Shown here: piece after piece, positions 36,468 through 45,398 of the stretch
Layout of the letters: each line of letters opens with the position of its first letter
Position numbering within the stretch: the stretch's first letter is position 1
Assembly (NCBI GenBank): GCA_913062605.1
Contig: CAJXWQ010000001.1
Coordinates: 1-64,000 of the forward strand
DNA: 64,000 nt
Origin: an uncultured Cellvibrionales bacterium
GTDB taxonomy: Bacteria; Pseudomonadota; Gammaproteobacteria; Pseudomonadales; Porticoccaceae
Direction: 5' to 3'
The notes under the pieces: generated by a model
Told to the model about the DNA's origin: nothing
Seen by the model: only the letters and a program-made list of their open reading frames with translations
Databases searched by the model: none
Program-made: the position numbers and the translations under genes

Positions 36468-37505
36468 TCAAGCAGCCCGCCACAAATCTGTTAGTAAATG
36501 GATGTGCGTGTTGATATCAAAACGTTTCGCATTCTTGAACCCCTGGCGGCGCATTTCTTCTGGTACGGGGTTTTTGAGGATATCAACAAGCTCCTCGACT
36601 GAATCGTACAGAATGGCAGCCCCTCCCAGATAGTCTTCTAGATCGGGGCGTAGTCGGCGCATACAAACACCAACTCCTGCAGCTTGTGCCTCAGCTAAAC
36701 TCAGCGGCCAACCCACGGTAGCCAGAACTGGATCGGCTGTATAGACCATCCACTGATGGTCTTTCAGTTTTTCTGCCATTTCATGTTGCTGTATGGGCAA
36801 ATGCATTTTAACCGGACTGCCTGCTTGCTGGTTGACCTGCTTAATGGTTTCCGTTAAATAGCCTAAAGCATACAGATTGAATTCCAGCTCAGGTAGCAGA
36901 CCAGCAAGACATATATAATCCTCAAAGCGTTTTTTAGGCATGCAGGCACCCAGGTTGATGATGGCACTACCGTTAGGCTCTTCATTATGAAACATGTCAT
37001 AAGCAACCACCGGAGGAGCTTCAATCAATTTATTTTTTTTAACACCAGCCTCATACAACCGGGGCACAACATAAGGAAATCCCAGGACACCGAGGCACAA
37101 TGAATCATTCATTATATCAATATAGCGACGTATTTTTACGGAGACCCCCCGCCCTACCAACTGGTGATACCAAGATCTTTTTTTCCACAATGTATCAAAT
37201 GAATGAGAGCGTACTGTAAACGGAGTATTTAAATCTTTGGCTAGCTGATTTACGATTTCTAGCTGGCTGTACATCCAGTGGGTGTGGATAATATCCGGCT
37301 GAAACTGTCTGGCAAAGGCCAATATTTCTTTGTAAGAGGGTATATAGTGGTAGGAGTGCGGATTGCTGAATGGGTAATCTGGTCTTCTAAGCGAGATAAT
37401 CTCCAATTCATAATCGTGATGTAGAGTTTCAATTTCCACCTTGACATAAGTTTGGGATATCTGCGGGTAAGCATCCAGAACATATAAAATTTTTTGCTTA
37501 CTCAT
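36468..37505 (-). CDS. glycosyltransferase family 4-like
   Basis: A 345-residue GT-B protein. The N-terminal half reads ILYVLDAYPQISQTYVKVEIE and IIHTHWMYSQLE, the C-terminal half INLGACMPKKRFEDYI and a donor-site motif WPLSLAEAQAAGVGVCM. The ATG at 37503-37505 follows GAGAGG with wide spacing; a TTG seven codons upstream is the alternative. It belongs to the LPS core or capsule group. The acceptor is unknown. It is followed by no gene on the same strand before the convergent kinase gene. Confidence 0.82.
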   Translation of the reverse strand: MSKQKILYVLDAYPQISQTYVKVEIETLHHDYELEIISLRRPDYPFSNPHSYHYIPSYKEILAFARQFQPDIIHTHWMYSQLEIVNQLAKDLNTPFTVRSHSFDTLWKKRSWYHQLVGRGVSVKIRRYIDIMNDSLCLGVLGFPYVVPRLYEAGVKKNKLIEAPPVVAYDMFHNEEPNGSAIINLGACMPKKRFEDYICLAGLLPELEFNLYALGYLTETIKQVNQQAGSPVKMHLPIQQHEMAEKLKDHQWMVYTADPVLATVGWPLSLAEAQAAGVGVCMRRLRPDLEDYLGGAAILYDSVEELVDILKNPVPEEMRRQGFKNAKRFDINTHIHLLTDLWRAA

Positions 37506-37543
37506 GGTGTTATTGTTACCTCTCAATGATACTAGTTGATATT

Positions 37544-38329
37544 CTAGAATCCCATACTCTTACCAATTGTACTGCCCGACAAGATAAGATGGCACCTTTT
37601 AAAGAAAGGCAGCTTTAGCTTTTCATACACCTTTTGTTTTTCCCCCTGTACCGGAATATTCTTTTTTTTAGCCAGAGCCCGCCAAGTATTTCTACGCTGT
37701 TTTCTCGATTGCAGGCGGTCAATTTCGCGGAGCCCATTCGACTTCATCTCATCCATAGGATTAATACAGGTAACTTCGTCAATAATAGCTACCCGCCTGT
37801 GTAATGAGCCTCCAAGATAATTCATATACCAGTAGTCCGCTCCCCAGCCAGTCAGACAAGAATCAAAAATATCCAGAAATCCAAGCAGTTTATCTGTTCT
37901 GAAAAGTGGGCAGGTCATTTCCACAAAATTGCAGTAACGCAGATAACATGATGGATTATGACGGGTGATTTTATAACTTACTTTTCCCCGGGGATCAAAG
38001 GCCGGTTGCAATAACCACAAATCCCGCTCTTGCTGAATGGAGAATAGGCGATTGATCTGCTGGCAAGATATGATGATATCGTCATCTATCACCAGGATGG
38101 CACGATACTGCTTCAGAAATCCCGGGTGTTGCTTATATAAGCATTGAAGATTGGAAAACTTCCCACCTTTGCTCTGCATGTAATACAGCGTTAATTCTTT
38201 GTAACGATTTTTCTGTTCACCGTAATAATTAACAAACAGGTCAAATTTTGGCTTACCATCCAGCCACCCATACAGGTTAGAATTATCGCCGGCAGAGGTA
38301 AAGACAAGAAAATTATGATGAGGTTCCAT
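37544..38329 (-). CDS. DUF707-family (glycosyltransferase-like) protein
   Basis: I recognise the DUF707 pattern: HHNFLVFTSAGDNSNLYGWL at the N terminus (split here for length), FDLFVNYYG, a DxD-type triad AILVIDDDIIIS and WGADYWYMNYLGG. Such proteins are thought to be GT-A-like enzymes of polysaccharide loci. The ATG at 38327-38329 puts the domain at the N terminus; a longer frame from a TTG at 38410 would add a Cys-rich leader (CTCKSCIC) of doubtful reality. It lies 38 bases upstream of the GT4-like gene and is probably in one transcript with it. Confidence 0.72.
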   Translation of the reverse strand: MEPHHNFLVFTSAGDNSNLYGWLDGKPKFDLFVNYYGEQKNRYKELTLYYMQSKGGKFSNLQCLYKQHPGFLKQYRAILVIDDDIIISCQQINRLFSIQQERDLWLLQPAFDPRGKVSYKITRHNPSCYLRYCNFVEMTCPLFRTDKLLGFLDIFDSCLTGWGADYWYMNYLGGSLHRRVAIIDEVTCINPMDEMKSNGLREIDRLQSRKQRRNTWRALAKKKNIPVQGEKQKVYEKLKLPFFKRCHLILSGSTIGKSMGF

Positions 38330-38696
38330 ATCGCAAATACAACTCTTACAGGTGCAACTAGAATATTTTCTTAAACAGGCCCTCCTAAATCCATTTTGTA
38401 TAAGCCACAAAGCTTATAAACCCGAACAGACAATATAAACGCCAGTTTTTATAAAAGCCAGCCCAGTTTTTCGCCCCCTCTCAATTTCCACAGAAACACA
38501 GCTTGAAACTCACAAAGTCGGCCCTTTCAAATATGTCTTTATCCCCATTTTCAGCTGGCTATTGGCTTCATGCCAGGTCCTCTCACGGTTTTAACAAGAA
38601 AATCCACACCCCATTGATAAACTTATTTCCTGTTAAACTGTATTCGGCATGATGAACCCTCACTACCATAAAGAGCATCACCTGAGAGAAAAAAAC
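38330..38696. other. divergent intergenic region, 367 bases
   Basis: A/T-rich spacer between the DUF707 gene and ugd. It must hold promoters for both directions. A TTGATA near 38620 and a TATACA on the minus strand near 38400 are possible elements but neither has a good partner. No JUMPStart/ops element of the RfaH type was found. A possible in-frame extension of ugd from 38649 lies here and is not used. Confidence 0.45.
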
Positions 38697-39863
38697 ATGA
38701 AAATAGTAGTTGTAGGCTTGGGGTATGTGGGACTATCAAACGCCCTTCTACTCGCCCAGCACAACGAGGTGGTTGCACTGGAGGTCATAACCGATAAGGT
38801 CACGCTGATCAATTCAAAAGAATCCCCCATTGAAGACACCGAAATTGAGCAATTTTTAAGCGACAACCCTCTCAATCTAAAGGCTACAACAGAAAAATAC
38901 GAAGCTTACATAGACGCCAATTTTGTACTTATTGCCACACCCACAGACTACGACCACGAGACAAATTACTTTAACACCAGCTCAGTCGAACAGATCATTA
39001 TTGATGTTATGGATATTAATCCAACCGCTGTTATCGTTATCAGATCAACAGTACCTGTGGGCTACACTGAAAGTGCAAAAAAGGAATTCGGCTGTGAGAA
39101 CCTGATATTTTCACCCGAGTTTTTGCGAGAAGATAAAGCCCTTTACGACAATCTCTTTCCTTCGAGAATTATTGTTGGTGAACGCTCCCCACACGGAGAG
39201 TTATTTGCCAACCTGTTGAAAAATGGCGCAAAAAATAAGGAAGTGCCGGTGTTGCTGACTGGCTCCACAGAAGCCGAGGCAATCAAGCTTTTCTCCAATG
39301 CCTTTTTAGCCATGCGAGTCTCCTTTTTTAACGAGCTAGATTCATATGCACTGGAACACGACATAAACACTCGGCAAATTATAGAGGGTGTTAGTCAGGA
39401 TCCACGTATTGGCAACTATTACAACAACCCCTCTTTCGGCTACGGTGGATACTGCCTACCAAAAGATACAAAGCAGTTACTGGCCAACTATCTCGATGTT
39501 CCGCAGAACATAATTCAAGCAATTGTAGAGTCAAATACAACGCGAAAAAATTTTATTGCTGACCGCATACTTAAACTCAACCCTAAGCGAGTCGGCATAT
39601 ATCGACTTATTATGAAACATAACTCTGACAACTTCCGCTCATCCGCCATTCATGACATTATGGAAAGAATAAAATGCAAGGAAATTGAAGTTGTTATCTA
39701 TGAGCCAGCACTAGATGACGCTGAGTTTCTTAACTCAAAAGTCACCAATGATCTCGACTATTTCAAACAAGCTTGCGATATCATTATTGCGAATCGTATT
39801 ACCGAGGAAATTCAGGACATTAAAGAAAAGGTATTTACGCGTGATTTGTATGGCCGTGATTAG
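38697..39863 (+). CDS. ugd: UDP-glucose 6-dehydrogenase
   Basis: Oxidises UDP-glucose to UDP-glucuronate, the precursor of uronic acids and aminoarabinose in LPS. From the ATG at 38697 the protein is 388 residues, the same as E. coli Ugd. The Rossmann motif [19 protein letters not shown] is at the N terminus, followed by [21 protein letters not shown], the central helix [21 protein letters not shown] with its Lys, and the catalytic Cys in [22 protein letters not shown] lies before the start. It is in the opposite direction from the flanking glycosyltransferases. Confidence 0.96.
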   Translation: MKIVVVGLGYVGLSNALLLAQHNEVVALEVITDKVTLINSKESPIEDTEIEQFLSDNPLNLKATTEKYEAYIDANFVLIATPTDYDHETNYFNTSSVEQIIIDVMDINPTAVIVIRSTVPVGYTESAKKEFGCENLIFSPEFLREDKALYDNLFPSRIIVGERSPHGELFANLLKNGAKNKEVPVLLTGSTEAEAIKLFSNAFLAMRVSFFNELDSYALEHDINTRQIIEGVSQDPRIGNYYNNPSFGYGGYCLPKDTKQLLANYLDVPQNIIQAIVESNTTRKNFIADRILKLNPKRVGIYRLIMKHNSDNFRSSAIHDIMERIKCKEIEVVIYEPALDDAEFLNSKVTNDLDYFKQACDIIIANRITEEIQDIKEKVFTRDLYGRD

Positions 39864-39960
39864 CTGTGAACCGTCAGATCCAGCCTGAACTTCTACCCGC
39901 TACCAGCTTTAAATTTTGCGCCTCACCCCCTCAAAAAACAAGACTAAAACGAGGCAGGCA

Positions 39961-40893
39961 TCATTTTCTACGCGTATACCGCCAAGCTTTTAGTGCTTTA
40001 CGTGCATAAGAAAGCTTAAACAACACACGCCAGTCCACCAACAAAGCTTTTCGGTAATAGCTTTCACACCCTGAATAATCCCCCCCAAAGAAGCAGGTAC
40101 GAGAAATCGATAAATAGCGTTGTGCAGTAAAAGCTTTCTTAAGCCCCATAACAGAGACAGGCATTCTCCCAAGATCAAAAATCTCATTAATTAAGAGTTC
40201 GCCAACTGCTTTTGCAGTATCCACGTTATGCCGCATACTATCTCTATGCTTGTGTATTTTTACCACAGCTTTACTTTCAACAACTACAGGGTAGTTTGCC
40301 AACACAAATGCGAACATGGGTAAGTCTTCACTACTTTTAAATTCTTCCTTATAGCGATATTTATCAAATGTATCCCGGTGCATTGCCACTGCACCATTGG
40401 ATAAGCTTATAGTTTTATCTAGCAAGTAGCTCCGTAGCCTTTGGCAAGAACCCTCAGGTACTGTGCTTCCTCTGTGATAGACCTCGCTACCACTTTCACT
40501 TACTGATATATGACCTGCAGCAACCATTTTGGCATGAGGTGCTCGAGCTATACCCTCTCGCAGTACGTTCAACCCATTGCCGAGCAGTGCATCATCGGCA
40601 TCTAAAAAAACAATGTAAGCCCCAGAAGACTCATCGATGCCCCTATTTCGAGTTGCAGACAAGCCAACATTTTCTGTTTTTATATACTCGATTTCGCCGG
40701 GATAGATTTCCTGAAGACGGCCCACCTCTTCATCGGTACTATCTGTCGAACCATCATTAATAACCAGCAGCTCCACATCGCTAGTTTTTTGGATCAAAAC
40801 AGATTCTACTGCCCGCCGTAGTGTGTGTGCATAGTTATGCGCTGGAATTACAACACTGAGAAAGGACTTAAGTTCCTTTTTTTCCAGTTTAAT
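39961..40893 (-). CDS. glycosyltransferase family 2, probable AUU start
   Basis: A GT2 enzyme with the GT-A signature VVIPAHNYAHTLRRAVES, then LLVINDGSTDSTDEEV and the DxD motif VFLDADDALL. The signature begins upstream of any ATG, GTG or TTG in the frame: from the in-frame stop to the TTG at 40797 there is no canonical start. An ATT at 40891-40893 lies six bases after a strong ribosome-binding site (AAAAGGAG, 40900-40907) and overlaps the stop of the upstream sulfotransferase gene, so I take AUU as the start (310 residues). CTG at 40887 is an alternative. Starting at 40797 would remove the first strand of the fold. Confidence 0.75.
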   Translation of the reverse strand: MKLEKKELKSFLSVVIPAHNYAHTLRRAVESVLIQKTSDVELLVINDGSTDSTDEEVGRLQEIYPGEIEYIKTENVGLSATRNRGIDESSGAYIVFLDADDALLGNGLNVLREGIARAPHAKMVAAGHISVSESGSEVYHRGSTVPEGSCQRLRSYLLDKTISLSNGAVAMHRDTFDKYRYKEEFKSSEDLPMFAFVLANYPVVVESKAVVKIHKHRDSMRHNVDTAKAVGELLINEIFDLGRMPVSVMGLKKAFTAQRYLSISRTCFFGGDYSGCESYYRKALLVDWRVLFKLSYARKALKAWRYTRRK

Positions 40894-41752
40894 CCTTAAC
40901 TCCTTTTATAGACTCCAGCCCCTTGGGGCAAAACTTTAATGACAGATGACCAAGGAGTCTTTTAGTTACATGACTTCCTTCAATACGCTGCACTTGGCGT
41001 TGGGTCAAATAATCCTTCCAACGCTGATCAAAATACTGCGCACCACCCTGTTTTCGCACCCATTCATATTCATGTTTCTGGGTACCATGATGCTCAAATT
41101 CCCAATAATTTTTCTGTTGAGGCTCGTAATCAAGGCCCACCCAGTCACAAATACCTTTTAATGTTGAATCTGGATCCAAAGCAAGTTCACGGTAAGTTAT
41201 TGTTCTAAAGGGGAGCCCTGTTTTCCTCACAAACTTTGCGATCTTTCTATTCTGAGAAACCCATTTATAAATACAAACTGTCAGCAAATCTCCAAAGACA
41301 AAGAGTAAGAGTTTATGGGGGTGTTTCCGACATTGCTTAATGCGTTCTTGCAGGCCAATGTGTTTTTCTTCAAAACGCATTAACCATCGCCGGGCTAATG
41401 CTCTTGGGTCTCTAACTAAATGGATTAACCGTATATCGTAACGCTCATCATCGACAAAGTTTTTAAACCATTTTGGCTTCTTTGAGGCATCGACAAGAAT
41501 CTCAACTTTATCATCGACTCGAGAGAACAGGGTCCCATACAGACAAGATTTTGGCAGCTCATCAACTCCATGAAACAAGCTGCAGCTATCGACCCCATCA
41601 CAAAGAGAACAGTGGGATCCACCCTGCCTCTTAACAAGGTTTTTTAACTCACCAAGATGCTCCGCCTTTATATTACTCCCCAGCAAAAGAGAGAGAAAAT
41701 GCGAACCACTATAATTTGATGAGAGGATAAAAATTAGTTTTTTCTTTTTCAA
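40889..41752 (-). CDS. sulfotransferase family protein
   Basis: A 287-residue PAPS-dependent sulfotransferase-type protein. The 5'-phosphosulfate loop is FILSSNYSGSHFLSLLLGS at about residues 8-26, and the 3'-phosphate region is RLIHLVRDPRALARRW near residue 110. A Cys-rich segment CSLCDGVDSC lies between them. The start is TTG (41750-41752); an ATT is just before it and there is no good ribosome-binding site. Together with the second sulfotransferase at 42941 it suggests sulfated core sugars. The stop overlaps the AUU start of the GT2 gene. Confidence 0.82.
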   Translation of the reverse strand: MKKKKLIFILSSNYSGSHFLSLLLGSNIKAEHLGELKNLVKRQGGSHCSLCDGVDSCSLFHGVDELPKSCLYGTLFSRVDDKVEILVDASKKPKWFKNFVDDERYDIRLIHLVRDPRALARRWLMRFEEKHIGLQERIKQCRKHPHKLLLFVFGDLLTVCIYKWVSQNRKIAKFVRKTGLPFRTITYRELALDPDSTLKGICDWVGLDYEPQQKNYWEFEHHGTQKHEYEWVRKQGGAQYFDQRWKDYLTQRQVQRIEGSHVTKRLLGHLSLKFCPKGLESIKGVKD

Positions 41753-41812
41753 AATTTAACTGCCGCAGACATTCCAATTTAAATCAACTCAAACCATCTA
41801 AAAAATAATTAT

Positions 41813-42934
41813 TTAATCCCCAGACAATAATACCTTTAGCGCAGGCATACCCCAAAATACGTCACAAACTGCCTCATCCGAAAAATAATCACTGACTCGC
41901 TGATCTAACTGATCTAACTGATCTAACTGATCACATTCAACACTATGCTGATCACTGTAGAGCCGCAAAAGTGCTTCAGATAGCTTCTCTGGATTATTCA
42001 CCTCGAAAGAGATGCCTAATGAACCCACAACTTCAGGGCTTCCACCACAATTACTGTAAGCAATGGGTAGCCCCGCCGCCATCGCCTCAAGCAAAACCAT
42101 ACCAAATGGCTCATGGTCAGAACTTAACACAAAGCTGTCAAAGGCCTTATAGTAACGGTAGGCATCCTTAACAAACCCTAAAAAGTGTACTTTATCGCTA
42201 ATACCCAGAGCATCAACCTGAGACTTAAGTTGTGATTCCAAGCCACCCTGACCGATAATCACTAAATGGGCATCATGTATTTCTTCTGAAGCTTTAGCAA
42301 AACCCGCAAGCAGTGTCTGATAGTCTTTATCTGGGTGAAGCCTGCCCACCGAACCAAATATATAGCCGTCACCAGCAACCCCTAGAAAAGCTCTCGCCGA
42401 TAACCGATCGACCTGACTCTCTTTCACCGACTCAATATTTATACGGTTATATATTGTTTGTATTTTTTCAGGAGGGAAGGTTGGCAGGGCTTTTCGAATA
42501 TCATCCCTTATCGCATCAGATACGCCCACTAAAACCAGTTGATTTTTCTTCTGCACCACAAGTGCTTTACGAAACCACCTATCATAGACGCCATAGGCAT
42601 GATTAACGCCAACCACCTTCAGCCCTCTGACTGATAGAGCCAGATAAATTGACTTGTATCGGTGCGCCACACAAAAATTATATTGTTCTTGTAAATGAAG
42701 AGCCCTAATACGCTTTACCAACTTTCTTTTTAACCCACGCAAACCCTTGGAAGAACATTCAAAAAACAGTACCTTACCACCTACACCATTAGCTATTAGG
42801 TCGCTTTTTTCCCCTGTTAGAAAAACAGTAGTCAGATCATATTTTTTAGCATCAAATAGGCACGCCCACTGCCTAGCGACATCACCAAAAGGGGGAGAAT
42901 ATCCATGACAAATCTGTAGAATTTTTTTCTTCAT
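41813..42934 (-). CDS. glycosyltransferase family 4 (GT-B)
   Basis: A 373-residue GT4. The acceptor half starts KKILQICHGYSPPFGDVARQW; the donor half shows FGSVGRLHPDKDYQTLLAGF, LVIIGQGGLESQLK, VHFLGFVKDAYRYYKAFDSF and SSDHEPFGMVLLEAMAAGLP. It corresponds by position to wapH (PA5004) of P. aeruginosa, an LPS core glycosyltransferase, though a sulfotransferase gene separates it here from the carbamoyltransferase. Near the C terminus a coding tandem repeat gives DQLDQLDQLDQ. Confidence 0.86.
   Translation of the reverse strand: MKKKILQICHGYSPPFGDVARQWACLFDAKKYDLTTVFLTGEKSDLIANGVGGKVLFFECSSKGLRGLKRKLVKRIRALHLQEQYNFCVAHRYKSIYLALSVRGLKVVGVNHAYGVYDRWFRKALVVQKKNQLVLVGVSDAIRDDIRKALPTFPPEKIQTIYNRINIESVKESQVDRLSARAFLGVAGDGYIFGSVGRLHPDKDYQTLLAGFAKASEEIHDAHLVIIGQGGLESQLKSQVDALGISDKVHFLGFVKDAYRYYKAFDSFVLSSDHEPFGMVLLEAMAAGLPIAYSNCGGSPEVVGSLGISFEVNNPEKLSEALLRLYSDQHSVECDQLDQLDQLDQRVSDYFSDEAVCDVFWGMPALKVLLSGD
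41901..41932. repeat. 9-bp tandem repeat in GT4 coding region
   Basis: The 9-base unit TGATCTAAC is repeated three times perfectly and followed by TGATC. It encodes a repeated Gln-Leu-Asp on the minus strand. Slippage by one unit would keep the frame. Confidence 0.9.
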
Positions 42935-42940
42935 ATCAAA

Positions 42941-43651
42941 CTAAAAATAATAACCAAATTCACTGACATCCCTAGAATATAAATCTTCCACTATTTTCTT
43001 AGATTCAGAACTATAGTAGTCTCTATAATGTCCTCTATCACTAGGATTTTCTTTGTCTAAAACCACTGATGACCGCATGCCTTTTAGACAACCAACCACC
43101 TTATTTATATCACTCTGCAATGTTTCAAATCTGCCAATAAAATCTATATCTATTACCCCATACTGGTTCTCTATAAAACGATACTGAGGTATAAAATGGG
43201 TATGATTTTCTATATTTTCCTTACACATCCATTTTCCAACAAAATCATCAAACCCTTCATATTTTCTAACTATTTTAGACAACCCAAAATCCCTCTTAAT
43301 TGCGCCACCACGTAGAAGGTAACTGTACGCTGAGACCACTCTGTCCCACGGGTTTCTAACAATTGAAAATGTAAAGTACTCCGAACACTGCTTTGGCGCT
43401 ATCCCCTGATACCAAATATATGGCATATGTCCCACTCTTTTCACATGAAAAAGATTTTTACAAATACTTTTTCCTGCCGTCTTAGGGATATGAATAAAAA
43501 TTGCTTTTTTTTCAGAAAAACACTCTGGCATGCTCATGCGCCGAGCATGAATTCTCTTTTGCTGCATTCTCGCCAAAAGAGGGCTCGAGCTTAATGGTAA
43601 TGACTGCTTTTCATTAGGTTTGAATCTCGACAACAGGGAAGAAAATTTCAT
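42941..43651 (-). CDS. sulfotransferase family 2 (carbohydrate sulfotransferase-like)
   Basis: A 236-residue protein with the 5'-PAPS loop AIFIHIPKTAGKSICKNLF at about residues 49-67 and the 3'-phosphate motif FSIVRNPWDRVVSAYSYLL near residue 98. This is the pattern of the heparan/chondroitin-type Sulfotransfer_2 family. The ATG overlaps the carbamoyltransferase stop (TGATG), implying coupled translation. It would sulfate a sugar of the LPS core or a surface glycan; a PAPS source is not in the window. Confidence 0.87.
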   Translation of the reverse strand: MKFSSLLSRFKPNEKQSLPLSSSPLLARMQQKRIHARRMSMPECFSEKKAIFIHIPKTAGKSICKNLFHVKRVGHMPYIWYQGIAPKQCSEYFTFSIVRNPWDRVVSAYSYLLRGGAIKRDFGLSKIVRKYEGFDDFVGKWMCKENIENHTHFIPQYRFIENQYGVIDIDFIGRFETLQSDINKVVGCLKGMRSSVVLDKENPSDRGHYRDYYSSESKKIVEDLYSRDVSEFGYYF

Positions 43652-45396
43652 CAAACCAGCGGCCTTTCTTTCTTACACACCAATACATCTTCCATAATCA
43701 AATACTGTAAATCCGAGCCAAAAAACATATTCAACGCATCAATCGGCGAGCAAATCATCGGCTCACCTCGACGATTCAGTGATGTATTAAGCACAACGCC
43801 ATTGCCGGTGAGCTTTTCCATCTCCTCCATCAACTCATAATAACGAGGATTAAATTCTTGCTTGAGCGCCTGCGCACGGGCTGTCCCATCCTCATGAACA
43901 ACTTCCGGCACCCGGGTTTTCCACTCCTCATTTACCTCAAACGTAAAGGTCATAAAGGGTGCGGGATGATCACTCTTGAACATTTTGGGTGCCACCCGAT
44001 CAAGCATACTGGGACAAAAAGGACGCCAGCGTTCGCGAAACTTGATTTGCTCATTAATGCGAGCTGCTACGCCCGAAGAACTGGGACAGCCTACAATGGA
44101 ACGTCCACCTAAGGCTCTCGGCCCAAATTCCATTCGCCCCTGAAACCAGGCAACAGGATTACCTTCGGCTAGAATCTTGGCAATACGCTGCGGCACTTGA
44201 TCGATCACTTCATAAGCGGGGGCTTCCGGGTGCTCTTCACAGGCTTTTATACACTCTTCGTTAGTGTATTCCGGCCCAAGGTAAACATGCTCCATTTTCT
44301 CGGGCTGAATACCTCGCTTCATCAGCGCATAGGACGCGGCACCAACAGCCGTCCCAGCATCACCAGAAGCCGGTTGTACATAGAGCTCTTTTACTTCATC
44401 CCGAGCAATAATTTTTTGGTTTAACTTGACGTTGAGTGCGCCGCCCCCCGAAAAGGCCAGCTTGCCAGTCTCACGTAAGATGTCGCCTAAGTAATGGTCC
44501 ATCAGCTTCAGAACAACTTCTTCAAATAACGCCTGAATGGTCGCAGCGTAGTCAATGTAGGGCTCATCGGCGATATCCCCATCACGCTTGGGACCAAGCC
44601 ACTCAATGAGTTTGGGGCTGAAATAGAACGCAGCACCATCCTGCTTATGCCGCCTTAGACCAACGGTGTTTACCAGCTTGGTATTAACTTGAAAATCCTT
44701 GCCATCGAAGTCAATTAACCGCGAAAAGTCGTACTTGGTAGGATCGCCATAGGGCGCCATCCCCATAACTTTGTATTCACCATCGAGCATCTCAAAACCG
44801 AGATATTCTGTAATCGCCCCATAAAGGCCGCCCAGAGAATCCGGATCGTAAAACTCCTTAATTTTGTGAATTTTGCCATTTTCTCCATAACCAAAGAATG
44901 TGGTGGCATATTCTCCCTTGCCATCCACACCCATGATGGCTGTTTTCTCTTTAAAGCCACTCAGGTGATAGGCGCTAGAGGCGTGGGCTAGGTGATGCTC
45001 AACGGACTCAAATTCAACTTTATCGGGGTCGATACCCAAATCACGCAACAGAGAAAACACCCTGTCACGATATCGACGGTAACGACGATTACCGTTCAAC
45101 AGGGCATCTAAAGCTCTATCGGGGGCATACCAGTAGCGCTTGGCAAAGTGCCAGCGGGCTTTGGAAAAAAGAGAAATAGGTGCAAAGGGTACGGCCACCA
45201 CATCAACTGCTTCGGGCTTGATACCCGCATATTCCAGACAGAATTTTGCCGCTTGAAAAGGCATTTTTCCTTTAGCATGCTTATCGCGAATAAAGCGCTC
45301 TTCTTCTGCTGCAGCCACCAGCTTTTCATCAACATAGAGCGCGGCTGAGGGGTCATGATTTAATGCACCGGAAATACCGAGAACAATTGTAGACAC
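43651..45396 (-). CDS. carbamoyltransferase (NodU/CmcH/TobZ family)
   Basis: A 581-residue O-carbamoyltransferase that moves carbamoyl from carbamoyl phosphate through carbamoyl-AMP to a hydroxyl. The YrdC/TsaD-like N-terminal part has GISGALNHDPSAALYV and the iron/metal motif HHLAHASSAYH; the C-terminal part has FQGRMEFGPRALGGRSI, INEQIKFRERWRPFCPSM and TSLNRRGEPM. It occupies the place of PA5005 (wapO), which carbamoylates core heptose in P. aeruginosa. It starts at GTG (45394-45396), 2 bases after the stop of the bi-domain kinase gene. Confidence 0.94.
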   Translation of the reverse strand: MSTIVLGISGALNHDPSAALYVDEKLVAAAEEERFIRDKHAKGKMPFQAAKFCLEYAGIKPEAVDVVAVPFAPISLFSKARWHFAKRYWYAPDRALDALLNGNRRYRRYRDRVFSLLRDLGIDPDKVEFESVEHHLAHASSAYHLSGFKEKTAIMGVDGKGEYATTFFGYGENGKIHKIKEFYDPDSLGGLYGAITEYLGFEMLDGEYKVMGMAPYGDPTKYDFSRLIDFDGKDFQVNTKLVNTVGLRRHKQDGAAFYFSPKLIEWLGPKRDGDIADEPYIDYAATIQALFEEVVLKLMDHYLGDILRETGKLAFSGGGALNVKLNQKIIARDEVKELYVQPASGDAGTAVGAASYALMKRGIQPEKMEHVYLGPEYTNEECIKACEEHPEAPAYEVIDQVPQRIAKILAEGNPVAWFQGRMEFGPRALGGRSIVGCPSSSGVAARINEQIKFRERWRPFCPSMLDRVAPKMFKSDHPAPFMTFTFEVNEEWKTRVPEVVHEDGTARAQALKQEFNPRYYELMEEMEKLTGNGVVLNTSLNRRGEPMICSPIDALNMFFGSDLQYLIMEDVLVCKKERPLV

Positions 45397-45398
45397 AG

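Noticed and set aside
38330-38696. Search for a JUMPStart/ops element ahead of the polysaccharide genes
   Set aside because: No GGCGGTAG-type element was found in this spacer.
38649-38696. Upstream ATG giving a 16-residue N-terminal extension of Ugd
   Set aside because: The extension precedes the Rossmann strand [12 protein letters not shown], and the ATG at 38697 has the better ribosome-binding site and gives the usual 388 residues.
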